Source of the DNA: DASZTU01 sp035493835
GTDB lineage: Bacteria; Pseudomonadota; Alphaproteobacteria; Rhizobiales; Devosiaceae
Direction of reading: 5' to 3'
NCBI GenBank assembly: GCA_035493835.1
Contig: DATJHO010000099.1
Location: 1-12,439, forward strand
Length of the DNA: 12,439 nt
Part shown: positions 6,826-12,439 of the stretch, piece by piece
Layout of the letters: each line of letters starts with the position of its first letter
Position numbering within the stretch: the stretch's first letter is position 1
The notes under the pieces: model-generated
What the model was told of the DNA's origin: nothing
The model's input: the letters and a program-made list of their open reading frames with translations, nothing else
The model's database searches: none
Translations under genes and position numbers: made by a program

Positions 6826-6853
6826 CATTCCCGCGCAGGCGGGAATCTCTGTT
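6826..6853 (-). repeat. REP-like hairpin, right copy of an inverted pair
   Basis: A perfect 28-bp inverted copy of 6758-6785, 40 bp away, followed by GTTTTT. The two together have the layout of a BIME-type REP doublet. In RNA they could fold as two separate hairpins or as one long 28-bp stem with a 40-base loop. Confidence 0.8.
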
Positions 6854-6945
6854 TTTCGGCGTGTGCTCTGGGTAGTCTCCCTGCCATGTACCCCCCTTCG
6901 TGGTTCGACACGAGGGTGAACGCTTCGAGCCAGTGACAAAAAACT

Positions 6946-7425
6946 ATGTCCAAAACCACCCCCGCCACGCTGGCGCTGAGCAAGGCTGGCACTGCCTTCA
7001 CCCTTGCCACCTATGAGTACGATCCGTCCGCCGACCGCATCGGCATGCAAGCGGCCGAAGCGCTGGACGTTTCTCCCTCGATCGTCCTCAAGACGCTGAT
7101 GGCCGAGGTCGACGGCAAGCCGGTCTGCGTGGTGGTTCCCTCGGACCACGAAGTCAGCATGAAGAAGCTGGCCGCGGCCTTTGGCGGCAAATCCGCCAGC
7201 ATGATGAAGCCTGACGCCGCCGAGCGGCTCACCGGCTACAAGGTGGGCGGCATCAGCCCGTTCGGGCAGAAGAAAAAGGTGCCGACCGCGCTGGAGGAGA
7301 CGGCGCTCGCCCATGAGCAGGTCTTCATCAATGGCGGCCAGCGCGGGCTCCAGGTAAGGCTCGCGCCGGGGGACGCACTGAAGGCGCTCGGTGCCAAGGC
7401 GGCGCCGCTGGTGGCGGAGAAATAG
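6946..7425 (+). CDS. ybaK: YbaK-type Cys-tRNA(Pro)/aminoacyl-tRNA deacylase
   Basis: This 159-residue cytoplasmic protein belongs to the YbaK/EbsC family, which hydrolyses Cys-tRNA(Pro) made in error by prolyl-tRNA synthetase and so guards translation fidelity. Length is normal for the family. Key features are the VLKTL segment with Lys49, at the position of the catalytic lysine of YbaK; the VVPSDHEVSMKKLA segment (63-76); and the KVGGISPFGQKK motif (99-110) that lines the active site, followed by NGGQRGLQVRL near the C-terminus. ATG 6946 is the natural start; the upstream sequence is A-rich (GTGACAAAAAACT) with no clear ribosome-binding site. It stands between two repeat clusters and is probably transcribed alone. 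Confidence 0.93.
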   Translation: MSKTTPATLALSKAGTAFTLATYEYDPSADRIGMQAAEALDVSPSIVLKTLMAEVDGKPVCVVVPSDHEVSMKKLAAAFGGKSASMMKPDAAERLTGYKVGGISPFGQKKKVPTALEETALAHEQVFINGGQRGLQVRLAPGDALKALGAKAAPLVAEK

Positions 7426-7431
7426 GGGCAT

Positions 7432-7658
7432 TCCAAGGTGGTGGGGAAGTGGTGAGCCCTCTCACCCGGCCTCCGCTTCGCTCGGCTGACCTCTCCCCGA
7501 CGGGGAGAGGAATCCTCAAGCGCCATGCCTCTTATTCCTCTCCCCGTCGGGGAGAGGTCGGTCCCATAGGACCGGGCGAGGGGTCTTGGCCACAAACACA
7601 ATTGCCGGCGAGTAGATCAATCTCACCCCACCCTCTCCCCCAAGGGGGGGCGCTGGGG
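7432..7658. repeat. REP-like repeat cluster between convergent genes
   Basis: This gap lies between the convergent 3' ends of ybaK and the ABC permease gene and holds no supported gene. It carries two 26-bp arms in perfect inverted orientation (7488-7513 and 7534-7559). Each contains a hairpin with arms CCTCTCCCCG and CGGGGAGAGG around one central base (A in the left copy, T in the right). The outer flanks CCCTCTCACCCGG (7457-7469) and ACCGGGCGAGGGG (7570-7582) are also imperfectly inverted, giving a BIME-like doublet. A further CCCCC-AA-GGGGG hairpin follows at about 7636-7647, just before the permease stop. The hairpins could end both transcripts. Confidence 0.75.
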
Positions 7659-10235
7659 CTACTCCGTGCGCAGATACTGCGCCGGCTTGGTGGAGAGCGC
7701 GCCCCAGGTCGTGGCGGCGCCGGTGGCGATGGTGAGCGCCACTGTCAAGACGATCACCACCAGGATCAGCGGCAGGTCAACGCCGTAGCCCACTTGCAGC
7801 GCATAAACGGTGATCGCCCAGGCGCCGATGACGCCGAGAACGGCCGCGAGTACTGCCGCGAAGGCACCCAGGATGCCGTATTCGAGTACGAACGCCCGGA
7901 TCACGTCGCCACGTGTCGCCCCCAGGACCTTCTGGACCACGGCATCGGCCTCGCGCTGCGCGCGGCCCGCCGCCATCGTGCCCGCGAGCACCAAGAGCCC
8001 ATTGATCACCGCAAGGCCGCCGACGATATCCACCGCCGTGCTCAACTGGTCGATGATCGTTGCCGCCTGGTTGAGCGCATCCCCGACCGGGATGAAAGTC
8101 ACGTCCGGAAATTGCTGCGCGAGCTTGCGGCCGACCGGGGTGGAGGCGCCGGGCGCGGCATAGACCCCACCCATGAAATTGCCCGGTAGGCCATCAAGCG
8201 CATGCGGCGAGAACGTCACCATGAAGTTCATGCCGCTCTGCCACTGGAAATTTCGGGTATTGGCCAGGGTTGCGGTGATGTGCTGGTTGTAGAGGTCGAA
8301 ATCGACCTTGTCGCCGACCTTGAGGTTCAGTGCCGCGGCGGTCGAGGTCCGGAGCGAGATCAGCGGCGGGCCCTTGTAGTCCTTGCCCCACCACTGGCCG
8401 TCGGCGACGCTCGATTCCGGCGGCAGGTCGCCGGCCCAGGTGATCGGGACCGGCTTGCGCGTGGCCCCGCCGAGCATGAACTGGGCTTCTTCGCTGACGC
8501 CCTTGATCTGGCCGACCGGAACGCCGTTTACCGCAGTGACATTGCCGGAAAAGCTCGGCACGGCCACGAACTTGGCAAAATCCTTATCCGTCCGGGCGAG
8601 CTTGTTGAGGTCGTCGACCTCATCGGGGAAGAGGTCGGTCGCAAGGAAAGTCGGGGCGTCGCGCGCCACCTCGCCCTGCAACTGGTTGCGGGTGTTGTTG
8701 TCGATCAGGACGATGAGGAGGAGCATGGCGAGCCCCAGCCCCAGCGACAGGATCACCACGGGCGCGGGCGAACCCGGCCGATAGACCGCCTTGATGGCGT
8801 TGCGGACGGCGGCGTTGGAGACCGGCGGCAGGAGTCGGAGCAGGAATTGCAGCGCGAGGCCGGCAAAGCGCAGCAGCAGGAAGGCGGCGATCACACCGAT
8901 CGCGTACCAGTTGACCAGCGTCAGGTCGCGGGTGGTGAGCAACGCCAGGAGGTAAATCAGCACGGCCGCGCCGACGAGCGGCAGGAAGGCCTGGGGCCTG
9001 AGCAGTTCGTGCCAGCCCAGCTTTTCCATCGCGCCGCCCACCGAGCGGAAGAGCATGGCCGGCTTCAGCTTTTGTGCGCGCAGCAGCGGCATGAAGGAGA
9101 AGCCGAACGCGACCAGCAGGCCGAAGCCGACGGCGGTAGCGAGCGCAACGAAATGGATCTCCGGCGGCAAATCGACGCCGAGAATGCGCCCCAGCGTCGG
9201 CAGCGCCGCCGCGGTCGCCAGCGCCCCAAGCGTTACGCCGATGGCGATGCCGATCAGCGACAGGATGCCGAGCTGCACCAGAAAGTGCACCATGATGCGG
9301 TTGCCGGTGGCGCCCAGGCTCCGCATGGTGGCAATCGAGCGCTGCTTCTGCGTGACGTAGGCGGAAACCGCATTCGAGACGCCGACTCCGCCCACCAGCA
9401 GGGCCGAAAGCCCCACGATCAGCAGGAACTGCGTGAACACATCGTAATAGCGCGCGAGATCCCCGGCGGCGTCCTTGGGACTACGCGTCGCCCATTCGGG
9501 ATCATGGAACTTGTCGGCTATCGCCTTGGCACCGGCGGCATAGGCCGCAAGGGCGTCCTGCCCCTTCATCGGCAGCACGATCTTGTACCGGTACTGCGTC
9601 AGCATGCCCGGGAGCGGCGGCCGCGCGTCCGGGGTCGCGGCCAGCGCATCAACGGAAATCAGCGTCGTCAGGCCCAGATGGAACCCCCGCGCTGCCCCAT
9701 CGGGGAGCGAACCCAGTACCCCGCGCGCCTGATAGGGCGTATCCCCGATCTTGAAGGTGCCGCCCAGCTTGATGCCAAGCCGATCGAGGATGATGGGGTT
9801 GACGATGGCGCCCCACATTCCATTCTTGTTGCCTAGGAGGGCCCAGGGCTTTTCCCCGTTGGGCAACTGCGGACTATGGACGTTGCCGACCAGGGGATAG
9901 TCGCCGTCCACCGCGACGATATCGAGGAAAGCGCTGTTCTCGCCGGAAACCGCCCGGCCATTGCTATCATCGACTTCCGCGGTGGGGCCGAGCGTTTCGA
10001 GGAACGCGCGCTCCTCTGGGGTGGCGCGCCGGTCGGAACGTGAAGCCTCGAGGTCGCCGCCCATTAGCTTGGTGGCATCGCGGATGATCGCGTCCTGCAG
10101 TGAGGCGCCGACAGAACCGACGGCGGCGATGGTGCAGGTCCCCAGCGCGAGGCAGGCAAGCAGCACGCCGAAACGCCTGAGGTCGCCTCTCAGGTCGAGA
10201 AGCGCGATCCGGATCCAGTTCTGCAACTGGCTCAT
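7659..10235 (-). CDS. ABC transporter permease, YbbP/FtsX family (two-core MacB-like membrane protein)
   Basis: This 858-residue inner-membrane protein matches the YbbP family in size and layout. One membrane helix (about 22-45) is followed by a large periplasmic domain (about 46-260), three helices (about 265-290, 315-340, 360-385) forming the first FtsX core, and a pair of helices (about 410-460). A helix at about 490-512 precedes the second periplasmic domain (about 515-725), and three final helices (about 735-762, 780-810, 820-845) form the second core. The FtsX-type signatures IATMRSLGATGNRI and VVQKVLGATRGDV occur after the first helix of each core. Its ATG overlaps the stop of the ATPase gene in ATGA (10232-10235), so the two are translationally coupled. 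YbbAP in E. coli works with the esterase TesA; no tesA-like gene is in this window. The substrate is unknown, but lipid-like or hydrophobic molecules extracted from the inner membrane are the family expectation. Confidence 0.88.
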   Translation of the reverse strand: MSQLQNWIRIALLDLRGDLRRFGVLLACLALGTCTIAAVGSVGASLQDAIIRDATKLMGGDLEASRSDRRATPEERAFLETLGPTAEVDDSNGRAVSGENSAFLDIVAVDGDYPLVGNVHSPQLPNGEKPWALLGNKNGMWGAIVNPIILDRLGIKLGGTFKIGDTPYQARGVLGSLPDGAARGFHLGLTTLISVDALAATPDARPPLPGMLTQYRYKIVLPMKGQDALAAYAAGAKAIADKFHDPEWATRSPKDAAGDLARYYDVFTQFLLIVGLSALLVGGVGVSNAVSAYVTQKQRSIATMRSLGATGNRIMVHFLVQLGILSLIGIAIGVTLGALATAAALPTLGRILGVDLPPEIHFVALATAVGFGLLVAFGFSFMPLLRAQKLKPAMLFRSVGGAMEKLGWHELLRPQAFLPLVGAAVLIYLLALLTTRDLTLVNWYAIGVIAAFLLLRFAGLALQFLLRLLPPVSNAAVRNAIKAVYRPGSPAPVVILSLGLGLAMLLLIVLIDNNTRNQLQGEVARDAPTFLATDLFPDEVDDLNKLARTDKDFAKFVAVPSFSGNVTAVNGVPVGQIKGVSEEAQFMLGGATRKPVPITWAGDLPPESSVADGQWWGKDYKGPPLISLRTSTAAALNLKVGDKVDFDLYNQHITATLANTRNFQWQSGMNFMVTFSPHALDGLPGNFMGGVYAAPGASTPVGRKLAQQFPDVTFIPVGDALNQAATIIDQLSTAVDIVGGLAVINGLLVLAGTMAAGRAQREADAVVQKVLGATRGDVIRAFVLEYGILGAFAAVLAAVLGVIGAWAITVYALQVGYGVDLPLILVVIVLTVALTIATGAATTWGALSTKPAQYLRTE

Positions 10236-10936
10236 GCCGGCACGACCTCGGCTTCGGCAGTAAGGCGGCCGTGCTCCATGGTCAGCCGCCGATCGGCCTG
10301 GCGCGCGAGATTACGGTCATGGGTGATGAGGAGGATTGCCGTGCCCTTCTCGCGGGCAACGCCGAACATCATGTCGATGACCTTGGCGCCGGTATCCTGG
10401 TCGAGATTGCCGGTGGGTTCGTCCGCCAAAAGCAGCTTGGGATTGGTCACCATGGCGCGGGCAAGGCCCACGCGCTGCTGCTCGCCGCCCGAAAGCGCAT
10501 TGGGCAGATGATGGAGCCGGTCGCCCAGTCCCACCTCGGCCAGCGCTGCCGCCGCAGCCTCGCGGATCTGCTTGACCGAAAGTTTTCGCTCGGCGATTTC
10601 GAGCGCAAGGCTGACATTCTCGATGGCAGTCATCGAGGGGATGAGATGAAAGCTCTGGAAGACGATGCTCAGCGTCTCGCGCCGGAACACCGCCAACTGG
10701 TCCTCGTTGAGGTTGGTGATATCGCGACCGCCGACCACGACCTTGCCGCTCGACGCCTTCTCGAGGCCGCCCAACACCATCAGCAGCGAAGTCTTGCCGC
10801 TGCCCGAGGGGCCGACGACAGCAGCGACTTCGCCCGGATTCAAGCTGAAAGTCACATCCTTGAGGATGTGAAGCTGCGTCTTGCCGGTGGTCAGATAAAG
10901 ATTGGTTTTTTCGGTTTGAATGACCGGGGTCGCCAT
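10232..10936 (-). CDS. ABC transporter ATP-binding protein, YbbA/LolD family
   Basis: This 234-residue ATPase energises the permease encoded directly downstream. The motifs are complete: Walker A GPSGSGKTS (42-50), Q-loop Gln94 in IVFQSFHLIPSM, signature LSGGEQQ (148-154), Walker B LLLADEP (168-174) with Glu173, D-loop GNLD, and His206 in LLITHD. The DEPTGNLD and SFHLIPSM segments are typical of the LolD/MacB/YbbA branch. I chose ATG 10936 because it gives the normal family length and N-terminus (MATPVIQTEKTNLYL). An in-frame GTG at 10978 with a GGGGA upstream would add 14 residues and cannot be excluded. The stop overlaps the permease start by 4 bp. Confidence 0.92.
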   Translation of the reverse strand: MATPVIQTEKTNLYLTTGKTQLHILKDVTFSLNPGEVAAVVGPSGSGKTSLLMVLGGLEKASSGKVVVGGRDITNLNEDQLAVFRRETLSIVFQSFHLIPSMTAIENVSLALEIAERKLSVKQIREAAAAALAEVGLGDRLHHLPNALSGGEQQRVGLARAMVTNPKLLLADEPTGNLDQDTGAKVIDMMFGVAREKGTAILLITHDRNLARQADRRLTMEHGRLTAEAEVVPA

Positions 10937-11161
10937 AACGGAATGTACTCGTTGCTGGAAGATCGATGCCTGATGCACAGTCCCCGATCGGCATTCGCGT
11001 CCGCCCGCTGTGGGGCGCCGCCGGGCCTCGTGCCCATTTCATATGGGACAAACGGCCAATTAGGCAATCCGGGGGATTAATCAATCAACAAATGCACGTC
11101 TGCGCCAAGGGCGCGGCCAGACGGCACGAATTGCGCCGCGAGCACCCGTTTGGCAACAAAA
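10937..11161. other. Leader region of the ABC ATPase gene
   Basis: About 225 bp between the terminator of the sugar-binding protein gene and the ATPase start. It should carry the promoter of the ATPase-permease pair. A TTGATT at about 11080, reading on the minus strand, could be a -35 element, but I see no convincing -10 partner. No supported gene is present. Confidence 0.3.
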
Positions 11162-11185
11162 ACCGCCCGGAACGAGCCGGGCGGT
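11158..11185 (-). terminator. Rho-independent terminator of the sugar-binding protein gene
   Basis: On the minus strand a perfect 9-bp GC-rich stem (ACCGCCCGG / CCGGGCGGT, 11162-11185) with a 6-base loop is followed by five T residues. It begins about 24 bp after the stop codon at 11209. This is a textbook intrinsic terminator and should insulate the downstream ATPase-permease pair from this transcript. Confidence 0.9.
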
Positions 11186-11208
11186 GCGTGGGTTGGCCGA
11201 ATTGTCGA

Positions 11209-12165
11209 TCAGAACGGAGTATTCGGGTAGTCGAATTCCTTGGCGTTATCCTTGGTGATCAGCTCAGAATTGATGATGAAATTGCCGCCGACCTGGGCCC
11301 CGGCCACATAACGCAGCGCCGTGACGTCGATGGCGGTCGCGATCATGTTGGGGTTGTAGCTGACATCCACCGGCACCTGCTTGCTGCCCTCCGCCACCAT
11401 CTTGACGATCTGGTTCATGCCGGCACCGCCAACTGCCCAGATGTTGTCGCGCCCCGCTTCCTTCACCGCCTTCAGCACGCCCACGAGCGTATCGTCGTCC
11501 TGGGCCCATACGGCGTCGATGTTGGGATACTTGGTCAAGAAGTCCTGCATCACCTTGTAGCCGTCATCGCGGTTCCAGTTCGCGAACTGGCTGTCGAGCA
11601 CCTTGATGTTGGTGCCCTTGATCCCCTCGTTGAAGGCATCGACGCGCTGCTTGTCGATCGGGATCGGCAGGCCGCGCAGGATGACGATGTTGCCGCCACT
11701 GGGCAGCGCCTGCTTGAAATATGCCGCCGTCGTGGCGCCCAGGCCGGGATTGTCGCCGGCGACATAAAGGTCGGGAATGCCCGGCTGGCTTAGCGCCCGG
11801 TCGACGACCGTCACCCACTTGCCGGCATCTTTCACCTTCTTGATCGCGCTGGTCATCGCGTCGGGATCGCCCGGCAGCACCACCAGCGCATCGATATTGC
11901 GGGTAGTGACCATGTCTTCGAGGTCGGCGGCCTGCTTGCTCGAATCGGGCGCGGTCGCCAGCACGAATTTGAGGTTGGGGTAGAGCTTGCCGAGCCGGTC
12001 GACTGCCTGCTGGGCGAAAAAGTTCACCCCGCCGGTCCAGCCATGGTCGGCGGTCGGCACCGAGACGCCGATGGTATAGGTCTTCTGGTCCTGGGCGAAG
12101 GCGCTGCCGACGGTCAACATACCCACGACGGCGGCCGCCATGGCGGCTGTCTTGAATAGTTTCAT
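11209..12165 (-). CDS. Periplasmic sugar-binding protein of an ABC importer (RbsB-like, Peripla_BP_4)
   Basis: This 318-residue secreted protein is the solute-binding component of a carbohydrate (CUT2-type) ABC importer. It has a clear signal peptide (positively charged MKLFK, hydrophobic core, cleavage probably after SAFA at about residue 24), then YTIGVSVPTADHGWTGG (30-46) at the start of the first lobe. Ligand-pocket positions typical of RbsB-type proteins are present: Asp122-Arg123 in VVDRAL, Asn139 in GDNPG, Arg174 in DKQRVDAF, Trp197-Asn198, and Asp223 in AQDDDTL. The exact sugar cannot be told. ATG 12165 is chosen over the upstream in-frame start near 12195 because GGGAGG lies 5 bases before it and it starts the signal peptide. 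No permease or ATPase of this class is in the window; they may lie upstream beyond 12439 or elsewhere. Confidence 0.92.
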   Translation of the reverse strand: MKLFKTAAMAAAVVGMLTVGSAFAQDQKTYTIGVSVPTADHGWTGGVNFFAQQAVDRLGKLYPNLKFVLATAPDSSKQAADLEDMVTTRNIDALVVLPGDPDAMTSAIKKVKDAGKWVTVVDRALSQPGIPDLYVAGDNPGLGATTAAYFKQALPSGGNIVILRGLPIPIDKQRVDAFNEGIKGTNIKVLDSQFANWNRDDGYKVMQDFLTKYPNIDAVWAQDDDTLVGVLKAVKEAGRDNIWAVGGAGMNQIVKMVAEGSKQVPVDVSYNPNMIATAIDVTALRYVAGAQVGGNFIINSELITKDNAKEFDYPNTPF

Positions 12166-12170
12166 TGTAT

Positions 12171-12176
12171 CCTCCC
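12171..12176 (-). promoter_or_regulatory. Strong ribosome-binding site of the sugar-binding protein gene
   Basis: GGGAGG on the minus strand lies 5 bases before ATG 12165. It fixes that start and fits the high expression usual for periplasmic binding proteins. Confidence 0.8.
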
Positions 12177-12229
12177 TGCTCGCCCATTCGGGCACTGGCG
12201 AATTACAGATTAGAACGCCGTTGTTGTCC

Positions 12230-12250
12230 AGTATAATTGAGCACGCTTAA
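12230..12250 (-). promoter_or_regulatory. Possible promoter and operator of the sugar-binding protein gene
   Basis: On the minus strand a good -10 hexamer, TATACT, occupies 12235-12230, about 65 bp before the start codon. Immediately upstream, at 12237-12250, is a 14-bp near-perfect palindrome TTGAGCACGCTTAA (one mismatched pair of the six on either side of the centre). It would fall in the spacer between -10 and -35, where LacI-family sugar repressors often bind. No good -35 hexamer is evident. This is suggestive only. Confidence 0.4.
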
Positions 12251-12289
12251 GTACCTGGCACATAGTTCAGCGGACCTGAGAAAGAACAA

Positions 12290-12369
12290 CTCCCACCCCC
12301 TCTGGGAGAGGCCGAAAGAATAGTGGCACCGTGGTGCCGCATCGTCCCTTCCTCCATGAGGGGGAGGGG
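12290..12369. repeat. Cluster of three short hairpins, REP-like
   Basis: Three stem-loops lie in 80 bp: CTCCCA/TGGGAG (12290-12308), GGCACC/GGTGCC with a 2-base loop (12325-12338), and CCCTTCCTCC/GGGGGAGGGG with an ATGA loop and two G-T pairs (12346-12369). The CTCCC/GGGAG composition resembles the repeats at 3143 and 7488-7559. The hexamer GGCACC recurs at about 12377. No supported gene lies between 12196 and the window end. Confidence 0.5.
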
Positions 12370-12439
12370 AATTTGTGGCACCGCGCGTGCATCGCCGTCC
12401 CATGGGTGTCGTTGTCGCCGCCCAGATCGCCCCCTAGGC

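Noticed and set aside
4659..7010. Two minus-strand open frames (4659-5765 and 5826-7010) opposite the helicase gene
   Set aside because: The helicase frame carries every SF1 motif; the antisense frames lack domains and one crosses the REP doublet.
6758..7559. Possible CRISPR array from recurring palindromic units
   Set aside because: The units belong to two different families, occur as inverted pairs rather than regularly spaced direct repeats, and there are no cas genes.
7449..8189. Plus-strand open frame beginning inside the REP cluster
   Set aside because: It reads through repeats and the antisense of the permease gene; no domain and no ribosome-binding site.
8202..9836. Long plus-strand open frame (544 codons) opposite the ABC permease gene
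   Set aside because: It is antisense to a well-supported membrane protein; its translation is full of Arg, Gln, Asp and Glu with no domain, as expected for a shadow frame in GC-rich DNA.
10271..11080. Plus-strand open frame opposite the ABC ATPase gene
   Set aside because: Antisense shadow of a canonical ATPase with Walker and signature motifs.
12203..12403. Short minus-strand open frame (66 codons) upstream of the sugar-binding gene
   Set aside because: It runs through the hairpin cluster and the likely promoter, with no domain and no good ribosome-binding site.

Overview
The window is about 12.4 kb of GC-rich chromosomal DNA from an alphaproteobacterium, most likely a member of the Hyphomicrobiales (Rhizobiales); a Devosia-like genus is a guess. 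The grounds are a MucR/Ros-type regulator, a divergent pair of citrate synthase paralogues of which one carries an N-terminal DNA-binding domain, an alphaproteobacterial-type SOS-box candidate, and families of GC-rich intergenic palindromes. Nothing indicates a phage, plasmid, insertion sequence or CRISPR array.

Layout. Positions 1-2328 hold two divergent citrate synthase genes. The minus-strand one is conventional and runs off the left edge; the plus-strand one is an HTH-citrate synthase fusion. They share an 85-bp control region with a perfect TTGACGTCAA palindrome. Next (2473-2943) is a MucR-family regulator in which most zinc ligands are replaced. After a palindrome-bearing gap comes a minus-strand gene (3186-4343) for an unrecognised envelope protein: one N-terminal hydrophobic segment, an Ala/Pro/Thr-rich linker and a C-terminal beta-rich domain ending in Phe. 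Divergent from it is a UvrD/Rep-type helicase (4614-6698) with a near-consensus SOS box just upstream. A pair of inverted REP-like hairpins separates it from a YbaK-type Cys-tRNA(Pro) deacylase (6946-7425), and a second REP-like family fills 7432-7658.

The right third is on the minus strand. A translationally coupled ABC ATPase/permease pair of the YbbA-YbbP type (7659-10936) lies downstream of a periplasmic sugar-binding protein gene (11209-12165). The latter has a strong ribosome-binding site, a clear Rho-independent terminator and a possible repressor operator in its promoter. The terminator makes it likely that the binding protein and the YbbAP pair are separate transcription units.

The window reads mostly as housekeeping and regulatory chromosome. 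I did not find a clearly new multi-gene system. The most interesting items are the HTH-citrate synthase fusion with its divergent partner and shared palindrome, the zinc-ligand-poor MucR, the candidate LexA site at the helicase, and the unrecognised envelope protein.
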